A model generated the notes under the pieces. That model had not been told where the DNA came from, did not search any database, and saw only the letters and a program-made list of their open reading frames with translations. From NCBI RefSeq assembly GCF_042676085.1, contig NZ_JBHTKH010000020.1, positions 5,528 through 69,527 on the forward strand: a stretch of DNA of 64,000 bases, read 5' to 3'. Shown one piece after another: positions 1 to 8,263 of the stretch. This DNA is from Terrabacter terrigena. Lineage in GTDB: Bacteria; Actinomycetota; Actinomycetes; Actinomycetales; Dermatophilaceae. Each line of letters starts with the position of its first letter. The stretch's first letter is position 1. A program made the translations under genes and the position numbers.

Positions 1-803
1 GCGACGTAGTGGACCGAGCCCTTGGGCGAGGTGAGCTTGAGGATGAGCATGTGCTCGGCCATCCAGCCCTCGTCGCGGGCGATCGCCGAGGCGATGCGCA
101 GCGAGTAGCACTTCTTGCCGAGCAGGGCGTTGCCGCCGTAGCCGGAGCCGTAGCTCCAGATGGTGCGCTCCTCGGGGAAGTGGACGATGTACTTCGTGTC
201 GGAGCACGGCCACGGCACGTCGGCCTGGCCTTCGGCGAGCGGGGCGCCGACCGAGTGGAGGGCGGGGACGTATGCCGCGTCGGTCTCCTCGATCTTGCGC
301 AGCACGTTGTCGCCGCAGCGGGCCATGACGAGCATCGAGACGACGACGTAGGCCGAGTCGGTGATCTCGACCCCGAACATCGGGACCTTGGCGTCGAGGT
401 GGCCCATGACGAAGGGGATGACGTACATGGTGCGGCCCTGCATGGACCCGCGGTAGAGCTCGGTCATCCGAGCCTTCATCTCGTCGGGCGCCATCCAGTT
501 GTTGGTGGGCCCGGCATCCTTCTCGTCGACCGAGCAGATGTAGGTGCGGTCCTCGACCCGGGCGACGTCGGACGGGTCGCTCGCACAGTAGAAGGAGTTC
601 GGCTTCTTCTCCTCGTTGAGCCGGACGAACGTGCCGGCCTCGACGAGCTCGTCGGTGAGCTCGGTCCACTCCTCGGGGGAGCCGGTGATCCAGCGGATGT
701 CGCGCGGCTGGGTCAGCTCGGCGACCTGCTCGACCCACGCGGCCAGGCCCGCGTGCGTCGTGTGTGTCTGTTTCTCGTGGGTCGTGGTCAACTCGGGGCC
801 CAT
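1..803 (-). CDS. pckG: Phosphoenolpyruvate carboxykinase (GTP), N-terminal part, cut by window edge
   Basis: Converts oxaloacetate plus GTP to phosphoenolpyruvate plus CO2, the entry step of gluconeogenesis in the cytosol. About 267 codons are visible of a family length near 610. The reading ends at the window edge with KGSVHYVA, which in this family lies just before the GTP-binding kinase-1a motif (FPSACGKTN), so the catalytic half is outside. Visible family blocks include the N-terminal DIRWITGSPEEW region, SVDEKDAGPTNNW, RTMYVIPFVMG and IWSYGSGYGGNALLGKKC, typical of GTP-type rather than ATP-type enzymes. The start is uncertain: ATG at 803 has GAAGGG touching it, whereas TTG at 791 would give MTTTHEKQ, a common start in relatives, with the GAAGGG 12 bases upstream. 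Family assignment is secure. Confidence 0.93.
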   Translation of the reverse strand, partial: MGPELTTTHEKQTHTTHAGLAAWVEQVAELTQPRDIRWITGSPEEWTELTDELVEAGTFVRLNEEKKPNSFYCASDPSDVARVEDRTYICSVDEKDAGPTNNWMAPDEMKARMTELYRGSMQGRTMYVIPFVMGHLDAKVPMFGVEITDSAYVVVSMLVMARCGDNVLRKIEETDAAYVPALHSVGAPLAEGQADVPWPCSDTKYIVHFPEERTIWSYGSGYGGNALLGKKCYSLRIASAIARDEGWMAEHMLILKLTSPKGSVHYV

Positions 804-978
804 CCCTTCGCGCGCGGTGCCGCCCGGCACCACGTCGTGCCGGTGTGAAGCTGCTCCCCACGTGGATCCTGGGCGAGCCCGGATCGGGCTGCAGGTGTCC
901 ACATGCTGAACAGATGACGTGATGACTTCAAGGTACGCGTCGTCGGCAGCGGCTTTGGCCGCTGGCGGGGGCCGTGGC

Positions 979-994
979 GGTGAGACGCCTCACA
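979..994. promoter_or_regulatory. CRP/FNR-type binding site upstream of pckG
   Basis: GGTGA-N6-TCACA matches the CRP consensus TGTGA-N6-TCACA at nine of ten positions. It lies about 175 bases upstream of the pckG start. cAMP-CRP (GlxR/Crp-type in actinobacteria) control of a gluconeogenic gene would make sense, but the target and the regulator are inferred. Confidence 0.4.
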
Positions 995-1007
995 ACGTCC
1001 GTGCCGC

Positions 1008-1042
1008 GCAAGAAATCCGACGCGACGCTGTCGGTTTCTTGC
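1008..1042. promoter_or_regulatory. Imperfect inverted repeat upstream of pckG
   Basis: Arms GCAAGAAATCCGAC and GTCGGTTTCTTGC pair over 13 bases with one bulge around an 8-base loop. There is no T-run, and no gene ends nearby, so an operator or a 5' leader structure is more likely than a terminator. The factor that binds is unknown. Confidence 0.35.
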
Positions 1043-1222
1043 AGGAATTTCACTACTCGACCGTAGGCGGATGTCCTGACGGGACAACGCGGCCGGACGC
1101 ATGCGCGGGAGGGGAGCGCGCGGGCTCCCGGGCATGCAGCGCAGGGGCGTCGGGGGCCGATTTCGTGGAAGCGGACCGCAGGCGCTAAGGTAACTTCTCG
1201 TTCGCCCGAGTGAGCGGACGAC

Positions 1223-1295
1223 GCACCCGTAGCTCAACGGATAGAGCATCTGACTACGGATCAGAAGGTTAGGGGTTCGAATCCCTTCGGGTGCA
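1223..1295 (+). tRNA. tRNA-Arg(ACG)
   Basis: A 73-base cloverleaf. Acceptor GCACCCG pairs with CGGGTGC, the discriminator is A at 1295, and the T-arm carries GGTTCGAATCC. The anticodon ACG is at 1256-1258 (wobble A, read as inosine for CGU/CGC/CGA arginine codons). CCA is not encoded. A strong hairpin follows at 1317-1349. Confidence 0.97.
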
Positions 1296-1316
1296 CTCTG
1301 TGTTGAGACAGAAAAC

Positions 1317-1349
1317 AGGCCCCGGTCCGCGAAAGCGACCGGGGCCTTC
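1317..1349. terminator. Terminator between tRNA-Arg and the MarR gene
   Basis: GGCCCCGGTC-CGC, loop GAAA, GCG-ACCGGGGCC forms a strong stem with one bulged base, followed by TTCGTCTTCC. The tRNA and the marR gene converge here, so it probably serves both strands. Confidence 0.85.
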
Positions 1350-1391
1350 GTCTTCCAGCGGTAGCCGCTCGCGGCGCCGCCCCGGTCGGCG

Positions 1392-1853
1392 TCAGACGTC
1401 GTCGCGATAAGGGTCGGTGATCTCGCGCAGCAGCATGAGCGACTCGCGCAGCTCGCGCATCCGTCGGGGGCCCAGGTGGGCCTCCCAGTCGCGCTCGATC
1501 CGTGCCTCCTCGGCCCGGGCGACGGGCATCAGCGCGGCCGCCTTGGCCGTGAGGCGGACCAGCCGGGCGCGCCCGTCGCTTGGGTCGGCTACGCGCTCCA
1601 CCCAGCCGGCCGCCTCGAGCCGGTCGACGAGCGCCGTGGCCGTCTGCTTCGTGACCTGAGCCTGGTCGGCCAGGTCGCGCAGACGGGTGCCGTTCGGCCC
1701 GATGCGCGCGGCCACCCTGGCCTGGGCGAGCGTGATGTCGTCGATGCCCGCACGGCGCATGGCCGCAGTGACTCGGGTCTCGACGTCACGCGCCGCGATG
1801 AACATGAGCAGGCCCACGAACGGCAGGGGGCGGTCCGACGGCTCGGAAGTCAT
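1392..1853 (-). CDS. MarR-family winged-helix regulator
   Basis: 153-residue transcriptional regulator. The winged helix occupies roughly residues 50-115: a recognition region LRDLADQAQVTKQTATALVD followed by the wing VERVADPSDGRARLVRLT, both typical of MarR. Such proteins usually repress their own gene and a neighbour and release DNA when a small aromatic or lipid ligand binds. I take ATG at 1853 because AGAGG lies five bases upstream; GTG at 1859 would leave no spacing. The upstream region carries two 17-base direct repeats with a -10-like TATAGT inside one of them, so autoregulation is likely. The ligand is unknown. Confidence 0.88.
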   Translation of the reverse strand: MTSEPSDRPLPFVGLLMFIAARDVETRVTAAMRRAGIDDITLAQARVAARIGPNGTRLRDLADQAQVTKQTATALVDRLEAAGWVERVADPSDGRARLVRLTAKAAALMPVARAEEARIERDWEAHLGPRRMRELRESLMLLREITDPYRDDV

Positions 1854-1863
1854 GCGCACCTCT

Positions 1864-1910
1864 TGAAACTAGTCAGCAAGTCGAACTATATTGGTCAGCC
1901 TATCGAACTA
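1864..1910. promoter_or_regulatory. Tandem operator repeats and promoter of the MarR gene
   Basis: Two copies of GTCAGCNNRTCGAACTA (1872-1888 and 1894-1910) are spaced 22 bases apart, about two helical turns. A third partial copy, TGAAACTA, is at 1864-1871. On the minus strand TATAGT (1890-1885) is a plausible -10 box for marR. The A/T-rich character contrasts sharply with the surroundings. The divergent gene at 2112 could be co-regulated. Confidence 0.65.
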
Positions 1911-1935
1911 GATCCTACCGAGAGTCTGGGAATGA

Positions 1936-2052
1936 ACGATCCCGCGTGGCGAGGAGGCCGTCCGGGTGTTCGACGGAGCGCGCCTGCTGGCGGGCTACCC
2001 GGAGTTCTTCGAGTTGAAGCGGACGCGCCGGGGCCCGCCCGTCTTCACCTGA
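1936..2052 (+). pseudogene. Short coding remnant (C-terminal fragment) or small gene
   Basis: Reading the plus strand from 1936 to the TGA at 2050-2052 gives 38 codons of which about 95% end in G or C, with a protein-like C-terminus (RLLAGYPEFFELKR). A stop lies directly upstream at 1933-1935 and there is no clear start with a ribosome site; GTG at 1966 is the only candidate. It looks like the tail of a lost gene, but could be a tiny gene in the leader of the next one. Parent family not recognised. Confidence 0.35.
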
Positions 2053-2111
2053 GCGGCGCGGCCCGCTGACCGCTCGCCGCACGAGAGAATCTGACGGAGA
2101 AGGGGATCGAC

Positions 2112-2795
2112 GTGGGACCGACAACCGTGACACCGGACCTCGACCTCATTTGGTCGGAGGTCGACGACCAGCGCCTGCGCACGGTGGCGATGCTCGAAGG
2201 GCTCACCGACGACCAGTGGGACCACCCATCGCTCTGCGAGGGGTGGACGGTGCGCCATGTGGCCGCACATCTCACCCTCCAGCGGCAGCACCTGGCCGAC
2301 GTCGTCCGCTTCATGGCCGCCCACCCGAGCCTGCTCCGGGCGGGCAGCCTCAACCGGATGATCGACCGCACGGCGCGGCTGCAGGCGGCCCTGCCCACCG
2401 ACGAGATCATCAACCTGATCCGGGCCGGCATCGGGTCGCGGCGGCACAACTCGTTCATCGCGCCGGCCGGAAGCCTGTCGGACACTCTCGTGCACGCCCA
2501 GGACATCGCCCTGCCGCTCGGCATCGAGCTGGAGATGCGACCGGTGGCGGCCCGCATCGCCGTCGACCACATCTATGCGACGCGCCACGGGTGGACGGGC
2601 TCGGTCTTCCGGCAGCTGCCGCTCGACGGCTACCGCCTCGTCGCGACGGACGTCGACTGGTCCGCGGGCGCCGGCCCGCGGGTCGCGGGACCCGCCGGCG
2701 CCCTCCTGCTCCTCGTCACGGGTCGGCGGATCGCGCTCGCCCGACTCGAGGGCGACGGTGCCGCCCAGCTCAAGATGCAGGCACAGCCCGCCTGA
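2112..2795 (+). CDS. Maleylpyruvate isomerase-family / DinB-like mycothiol-dependent protein (TIGR03083 type)
   Basis: 227-residue protein of the actinobacterial DinB/MDMPI superfamily, a metal-binding four-helix bundle. The family signature is visible: GWTVRHVAAHL near residue 44 and VHAQDIALPLG near residue 128, which supply the metal-binding histidines. Members are thought to use mycothiol as thiol cofactor, for isomerisation or detoxification; the substrate here cannot be read from sequence. The GTG start at 2112 is preceded by GAGAAGGGG six bases upstream. It lies divergent from the MarR gene with a possible gene remnant between them, and 110 bases before an acyl-CoA synthetase on the same strand. 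Confidence 0.8.
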   Translation: MGPTTVTPDLDLIWSEVDDQRLRTVAMLEGLTDDQWDHPSLCEGWTVRHVAAHLTLQRQHLADVVRFMAAHPSLLRAGSLNRMIDRTARLQAALPTDEIINLIRAGIGSRRHNSFIAPAGSLSDTLVHAQDIALPLGIELEMRPVAARIAVDHIYATRHGWTGSVFRQLPLDGYRLVATDVDWSAGAGPRVAGPAGALLLLVTGRRIALARLEGDGAAQLKMQAQPA

Positions 2796-2905
2796 CGGCA
2801 TACGCGCTCGGGTGTGGCGACGGCAACGCCGGACATCCCTTGCGCGCCGCAGGACTCGCGGGGTTGGGTGTGGGTGAACCGTCCACGGCCGCACGGAGGC
2901 ACCCG

Positions 2906-4546
2906 ATGACCGACGTTCTCGACACCCTCGACGCCACGCTGTCGCACACGCGGGGCGAGACCGAGCCGCCTCTCATCGAGCAGACGATCGGCGACAACTT
3001 CGACTCCACCGTGGCGCGCTTCGGCGACCGTGAGGCGCTGGTCGACGTCACGCAGGGGAGACGCTGGACGTACGCCGCCCTGCAGGCCGACGTGGACCGG
3101 CTCGCTCGGGCGCTGCTGGCAGTGGGGGTCGCCACGGGGGACCGCGTCGGCATCTGGGCGCCGAACTGCTCCGAGTGGACGTTGGTGCAGTACGCGACGG
3201 CGAAGATCGGGGCCATCCTCGTCAACATCAACCCCGCCTACCGGGCACACGAGCTGCAGTACGTCCTGGGCCAGGCCGGCATCTCGACCCTCATCGCCGC
3301 GGAGTCGTTCAAGACGAGCAGCTACCGGCAGATGGTCGACGAGGTGCGCGACGAGGTGCCGGGGCTCGTTCGCGTCGTCTACATCGGCACGAGCGACTGG
3401 GACGACCTCATCGCGCGTGCCGACGAGGTGTCGGCCGACGAGCTGGCGCGGGTGCAGGCGGGGCTGTCGAACACCGACGCGATCAACATCCAGTACACCT
3501 CTGGCACAACGGGATTCCCGAAGGGCGCCACCCTCAGCCACCGCAACATCCTCAACAACGGCTACTTCGTCGGCGAGCTCTGCGACTACACCGAGGCCGA
3601 CCGGGTCTGCATCCCCGTGCCCTTCTACCACTGCTTCGGCATGGTCATGGGAAACCTCGCCTGCACGACCCACGGCGCGTGCATGGTGATCCCGGCGCCG
3701 GGGTTCGACCCGGCCGCGACGCTGCGGGCCACCCAGGACGAGAAGGTGACCTCGCTCTACGGCGTGCCGACGATGTTCATCGCCGAGTGGAACCTGCCCG
3801 ACTTCGACAGCTATGACCTGTCGAGCGTGCGCACCGGCATCATGGCCGGATCCCCTTGTCCCGCAGAGCTGATGAAGAAGCTGATCGCCGCGGGCATCGA
3901 GGAGATGACGATCTGCTACGGCATGACCGAGACGTCACCGGTCTCGACCCAGAACCGCACCGACGACACCTTCGAGCAGAAGGTCGGCACCGTGGGCCGG
4001 GTGGGGCCGCACCTGGAGATCAAGATCGCCGACCCGGTGAGCGGGAAGACCCTCCCGCGCGGTCAGGCGGGCGAATTCATGACGAAGGGCTACTCGGTGA
4101 TGCTCGGCTACTGGGAGCAGCCCGACAAGACGGCCGAGGCCATCGACGACGGGTGGATGCACACCGGTGACATCGGCGTCATGCACGACGACGGCTACGT
4201 CGAGATCACCGGTCGCATCAAGGACATGGTGATCCGCGGCGGCGAGAACGTGTACCCGCGTGAGATCGAGGAGTTCCTCTACACGCACCCCGACATCCTC
4301 GACGCGCAGGTCATCGGGGTGCCGGACGAGAAGTACGGCGAGGAGCTGTGCGCGTGGATCCGCATGAAGGACGGGGCGACTCCGCTCACGGCCGAGGCGG
4401 TGCGCGAGTTCTGCACGGGACGGCTCGCGCACTACAAGATCCCGCGCTACGTCGAGATCGTCGACGAGTTCCCGATGACGGTCACGGGCAAGATCCGCAA
4501 GGTCGAGATGCGTGAGACCACGGCGAAGAAGCTCGGTCTCGGCTGA
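2906..4546 (+). CDS. Acyl-CoA synthetase (AMP-binding, FadD-like)
   Basis: 546-residue adenylate-forming enzyme that activates a carboxylic acid, probably a medium or long fatty acid, with ATP and CoA. The P-loop motif YTSGTTGFPKG is near residue 198, CYGMTETSPVS near 335, HTGDIG near 418, the hinge motif DMVIRGGENVYPREIEE near 440, and the catalytic lysine motif GKIRK near 530. Length and motifs fit the FadD35 or bile/fatty acyl-CoA ligase group. The ATG at 2906 has GGAGG six bases upstream; the frame is open far upstream but that stretch belongs to the preceding gene read out of frame. Substrate specificity is not determined. Confidence 0.92.
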   Translation: MTDVLDTLDATLSHTRGETEPPLIEQTIGDNFDSTVARFGDREALVDVTQGRRWTYAALQADVDRLARALLAVGVATGDRVGIWAPNCSEWTLVQYATAKIGAILVNINPAYRAHELQYVLGQAGISTLIAAESFKTSSYRQMVDEVRDEVPGLVRVVYIGTSDWDDLIARADEVSADELARVQAGLSNTDAINIQYTSGTTGFPKGATLSHRNILNNGYFVGELCDYTEADRVCIPVPFYHCFGMVMGNLACTTHGACMVIPAPGFDPAATLRATQDEKVTSLYGVPTMFIAEWNLPDFDSYDLSSVRTGIMAGSPCPAELMKKLIAAGIEEMTICYGMTETSPVSTQNRTDDTFEQKVGTVGRVGPHLEIKIADPVSGKTLPRGQAGEFMTKGYSVMLGYWEQPDKTAEAIDDGWMHTGDIGVMHDDGYVEITGRIKDMVIRGGENVYPREIEEFLYTHPDILDAQVIGVPDEKYGEELCAWIRMKDGATPLTAEAVREFCTGRLAHYKIPRYVEIVDEFPMTVTGKIRKVEMRETTAKKLGLG

Positions 4547-4713
4547 CCCCCGGCTGCGCAGCGTTCGGACACCGTCCCGGTTCAAGGCGATTCGTCACTC
4601 ATGCGCGCAACACGTCGACGCCGACGGCGCGCTACCTGCCGCCCGGGGCTGCTCCCGCAGTAGGTTTCCGGAGGGACCGGTCGAGAAGGTCCGCAAACCA
4701 TGAGGGGATTGAC

Positions 4714-6366
4714 ATGTCCGACACCGTCAAGCTGGTCGTGTGGATCGCGGTGGCTGTCATCGTCATCGGCATCATCGTGTGGCTCTTCGTCAACGCCGGA
4801 CGACGACGTGAGGTCGAGGCCCGCCGCTTCGAGGCCGGTGAGCTCCGGGCCAGGGTCGAGGAGCGCCGGCCGGAGGTCCAGGGGAGCCAGGACCGCGCGT
4901 CGGTCACCGCCGCCATGGCGGAGGACGCACGGGCCGAGGCCGAGCGCACGGCCGCCGAGGCCAAGCAGCGCGCCGACGAGGCCCGCCGCCTCGAGCAGCA
5001 GGCCGAGCAGCACCGGGCTGCTGCCGAGTCGGCCCGCGCAGAGCACGAAGGCCTCGAACGTGAGGCAGACCGCGTCGACCCCGACGTGCGCACGGACGAC
5101 GCGGGCTACCGTCTCGACGACGACGGCAACCGCCTTCCCGGCCAGGAGGACCCCTCCCGACGGAGTGCGGCTGCAGCGGCCGGTGCTGGCGCGGCGGGCG
5201 CCGGTGCAGCGGTCTTCGCCGGCGACCACGACGAGGACGACGACGAGGACGACCTTGCCGACGCGGAGAACCCCTTCGCGCCGGCCGAGTCCGCCGCGGA
5301 GCCGGACGAGGCGGCGGAGGAGGCGCGGCCCAGCCGGTACGAGGAACCCGCCTGGGAGCCCTCGGACCCCGGCGTCGGGCACAGCCCTGACGCCACCGCC
5401 CAAGACACCACCCGCGAGGAGACCGCCCGCGAGGAGACCGCCCGCGAGGAGACCGCCCGCGAGGATGCCATCAGCGAGGAGACCGAGACGGTGGACGCCG
5501 GGTCTGGGTATGCGGAGGACGAGCCCGGCGAAGGCGGGGCCGACTCCGACGACACCATGGATGGTGACCCCGTGGACGAGCAGACGAACGACGAGCTGAC
5601 GGCGCAGCAGACCTCCGACGCGGACGACGCGCCCGCATCGGAGAGCAGCGACTCGGCGACCGACACCCTCGATGCCGGCACCGACGAGGGAGACCGCGAC
5701 GACGGTGTCCCGTCGCAGGCGCAGGCCGCCGACGACGAGGACCGCGTGGACGTGCCGGCGCTCGCCGACCGGGACGAGGTGGTGGCCGAGGGCGGGACCC
5801 CCGCTGGAGACCCCGGAGACCACCGGGGCCAGCCGTGGGCGACCACTCCCGGACAGCGAGGCCCGGGGGACTCCGAGGAGCCGGCCGACGAGGGAACCGA
5901 CGTCGACATGGCCCCGCACTCGCACGAGAGCGACGAGGTCGAGTCCGTCGACGAGCCGGTCGGTTCGACCACCGAGGAGCCGCGCGGCCAGGAGGCCGAG
6001 CCGGCGACCGACGTCACCGAGGCCGCGTACCCCGGCGACGACGACGCCCGGACGGCCAGTGCGGAAGGCGGCGACACGGCATACGCCGGCGGGTCGACGG
6101 ACGAGAGCGCGCAGGAGGAGGCCTCGTCGTCGTCAGGCCGTCGGGTCTCGGCGTTCGACGAGGTCGTCGACGGTGGTTACGGCCTCGGCTCGGCAGCGCC
6201 GATCGGTGACGGGGCACAGCCCCTCGGCCACGCGGTCAAGGGCACCCGTGAGGGCACGACCTTCCTCGGCCCCGACGACGAGGGCTACGACGACAACGAG
6301 CCGGACGTCTGGTTCTACAACGAGGAGGCGGCCCGCCGGGCCGGCTTCACCAAGCGCGGCGAGTGA
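4714..6366 (+). CDS. Membrane-anchored acidic low-complexity protein with a small C-terminal domain
   Basis: 550 residues. One membrane helix at residues 5-27 (VVWIAVAVIVIGIIVWLFV) is followed by an Ala/Glu/Arg-rich stretch to about 110 likely to be coiled coil, then about 370 residues very rich in Asp and Glu that should be disordered. The last 55 residues are ordered-looking: HAVKGTREGTTFLGPDDEGY then PDVWFYNEEAARRAGF. That tail resembles the small 'sunset' domain of actinobacterial proteins (VKGN...Y....EVWF.sEe.A..AGF), a tentative match. Three exact 15-base repeats encode EETAR near residue 235-249. Start ATG has GAGGGG upstream. Function unknown; I infer a surface or envelope-associated spacer protein. 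Confidence 0.75.
   Translation: MSDTVKLVVWIAVAVIVIGIIVWLFVNAGRRREVEARRFEAGELRARVEERRPEVQGSQDRASVTAAMAEDARAEAERTAAEAKQRADEARRLEQQAEQHRAAAESARAEHEGLEREADRVDPDVRTDDAGYRLDDDGNRLPGQEDPSRRSAAAAAGAGAAGAGAAVFAGDHDEDDDEDDLADAENPFAPAESAAEPDEAAEEARPSRYEEPAWEPSDPGVGHSPDATAQDTTREETAREETAREETAREDAISEETETVDAGSGYAEDEPGEGGADSDDTMDGDPVDEQTNDELTAQQTSDADDAPASESSDSATDTLDAGTDEGDRDDGVPSQAQAADDEDRVDVPALADRDEVVAEGGTPAGDPGDHRGQPWATTPGQRGPGDSEEPADEGTDVDMAPHSHESDEVESVDEPVGSTTEEPRGQEAEPATDVTEAAYPGDDDARTASAEGGDTAYAGGSTDESAQEEASSSSGRRVSAFDEVVDGGYGLGSAAPIGDGAQPLGHAVKGTREGTTFLGPDDEGYDDNEPDVWFYNEEAARRAGFTKRGE
5416..5460 (+). repeat. Three exact 15-bp tandem repeats inside the acidic protein gene
   Basis: GAGGAGACCGCCCGC occurs three times head to tail, encoding EETAR each time, with a diverged copy before (DTTR) and after (EEDA). 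Length is a multiple of three, so copy number can change without breaking the frame. Confidence 0.9.
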
Positions 6367-6433
6367 ACGAGCTGCCCGCGCCCGGCTGAAACCGTGGCGC
6401 GGGCACTCGACGTGCGCTCATAGACTGGCCCGC

Positions 6434-8194
6434 ATGGTTTCACCGCTCGTCGCGCTCACGCCCAAGGTCCAGTCCGCGATCGCCGCCGCCCTCGGCGACG
6501 ACTTCCGCGAGGCCGACCCGGTGCTGCGTCCGTCGCAGTTCGCCGACGTGCAGGTCAACGCCGCGCTGGCCCTGGCCAAGAAGGTCGGTATGCCGCCCCG
6601 TGAGGTCGCGTCGAAGATCGTCGACGCGCTCGAGCTCGACGGCGTGTGCGACAAGGTCGAGGTCAGCGGGCCCGGCTTCATCAACCTCACGTTCACGGAC
6701 GCCTGGCTGGCGAGCCTGCTGCAGGAGGTCGAGGCCGACGAGCGCACCGGCGTCGCCCTCCAGCCGGCGCAGAACATCCCGATCGACTACTCGGCGCCCA
6801 ACGTGGCCAAGGAGATGCACGTCGGGCACCTGCGCACCACGGTCGTCGGCGACTCGCTGGCGCGCACGCTCGAGCACCTCGGACACCACGTCATCCGGCA
6901 GAACCACATCGGCGACTGGGGCACCCCCTTCGGCATGCTCATCGAGCACCTGCTCGACGTGGGCCGCGAGTCCGAGGAGGCCGACCTGCTCGTCAGCGAC
7001 CCCAACGCGTTCTACCAGGCTGCGCGCGTCAAGTTCGACACGGCCGACAAGGCTGACCCGCCGGGTAGCGCCGGCGACTTCCACGTGCGTGCCCGCACCC
7101 GGGTGGTCAGGCTGCAGGCTGGTGACCCCGAGACGCTGAAGCTCTGGAACGGGCTCGTCGACCTGTCGAAGATCTACTTCAACAAGATCTACTCGATGCT
7201 CGGCATCACCCTCACCGACGACGACCTCGCGGGCGAGTCGACCTACAACGACGCCCTGGCCGGCATCTGCGCCGAGCTCGAGGAGAAGGGCATCGCGACG
7301 GTCTCCGACGGCGCGCTCTGCGTCTTCCTCGACGGCTATACCGGCCGCGAGGGCAAGCCGGTGCCGCTCATCATCCGCAAGTCCGACGGCGGCTACAACT
7401 ACGGCACCAGCGACCTGGCGACGATCAAGCACCGCGTCGAGGACCTCAAGGCCGACCGGGTGCTCTACGTCATCGGGGCTCCGCAGTCGTTGCACCTCAA
7501 CATGGTCTGGGACACTGCGCGCAAGGCCGGCTGGCTGCCCGACGACATCGAGGTCGTCCACGTGCAGATCGGCAACGTGCTCGGCGACGACCGCAAGATC
7601 CTCAAGACCCGCTCCGGCAAGCCGCTGCGGCTGATGGCGCTGCTGGAGGAGGCCGTGGAGAAGGCCCAGGCGGTCATCGACGAGACCCGTCCCGAGCTCG
7701 ACGACGCGACCCGGGCGACCATCGCGCGCCAGATCGGCATCGGCGCAGTGAAGTACGCCGACCTCTCCGTCGCGCACGACAGCGAGTACGTCTTCGACCT
7801 CGACCGCATGGTCGCGCTCACCGGCAACACGGGCCCGTACCTGCAGTACGTCGTCGCGCGCATCCGGTCGATCTTCCGCCAGGCCGGCCACGACCCGGCG
7901 GTGCAGCACGCGACGCTGCTGGTCCGCGAGCCGCACGAGCGGGCGCTCGCGATGCACCTGCTCGACTTCGGTGACGTCGTGGCCGAGGTCGGCGCGACCT
8001 ACGAGCCGCACCGGCTCGCGGGCTACCTGTTCGAGCTGGCCCAGACCTTCTCCGCGTTCTACGAGAACTGCCCGGTGCTCAAGGCCGACCGGGACGAGGT
8101 CAGGGAGTCGCGGCTCACCCTGTGCGCACTCGTGTTCCGCGTCATGACGACTGGCCTCGACCTTCTCGGCCTGGAGTCACCCGACCAGATGTGA
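6434..8194 (+). CDS. argS: Arginine--tRNA ligase
   Basis: 586-residue class I aminoacyl-tRNA synthetase that charges tRNA-Arg. The N-terminal Arg-tRNA synthetase additional domain covers about 1-90. The HIGH-type motif is MHVGHLRT near 130, and the C-terminal DALR anticodon-binding domain ends the protein. The KMSKS signature is replaced by a loop around KTRSGKPLRL near 392, as usual in ArgRS. The ATG at 6434 has no ribosome site; instead TAGACT (6421-6426) lies seven bases upstream, so the mRNA is probably leaderless. The frame is open far upstream, but that stretch is the preceding gene out of frame. Confidence 0.97.
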   Translation: MVSPLVALTPKVQSAIAAALGDDFREADPVLRPSQFADVQVNAALALAKKVGMPPREVASKIVDALELDGVCDKVEVSGPGFINLTFTDAWLASLLQEVEADERTGVALQPAQNIPIDYSAPNVAKEMHVGHLRTTVVGDSLARTLEHLGHHVIRQNHIGDWGTPFGMLIEHLLDVGRESEEADLLVSDPNAFYQAARVKFDTADKADPPGSAGDFHVRARTRVVRLQAGDPETLKLWNGLVDLSKIYFNKIYSMLGITLTDDDLAGESTYNDALAGICAELEEKGIATVSDGALCVFLDGYTGREGKPVPLIIRKSDGGYNYGTSDLATIKHRVEDLKADRVLYVIGAPQSLHLNMVWDTARKAGWLPDDIEVVHVQIGNVLGDDRKILKTRSGKPLRLMALLEEAVEKAQAVIDETRPELDDATRATIARQIGIGAVKYADLSVAHDSEYVFDLDRMVALTGNTGPYLQYVVARIRSIFRQAGHDPAVQHATLLVREPHERALAMHLLDFGDVVAEVGATYEPHRLAGYLFELAQTFSAFYENCPVLKADRDEVRESRLTLCALVFRVMTTGLDLLGLESPDQM

Positions 8195-8263
8195 GGCGGG
8201 TGCCGTCCCGGTCGCGGTGGCCGATTCCCTGCCAACCTGCACGGGAGGGAGGAGAGTCGGGAC

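Larger units (their letters stand above)
804..1222. other. Long intergenic region between pckG and tRNA-Arg
   Basis: About 420 bases with no convincing gene: open frames here lack consistent G/C third positions and match nothing I recognise. It holds a CRP-like palindrome (979-994) and an imperfect hairpin (1008-1042), both described separately. The region should carry the pckG promoter (minus strand) and the tRNA promoter (plus strand); TAAGGT at about 1189-1194 is a possible tRNA -10 box. Confidence 0.6.

Noticed and set aside
9..848. 279-codon plus-strand open frame over pckG
   Set aside because: Antisense to a clear PEP carboxykinase; the high GC content opens frames on the opposite strand.
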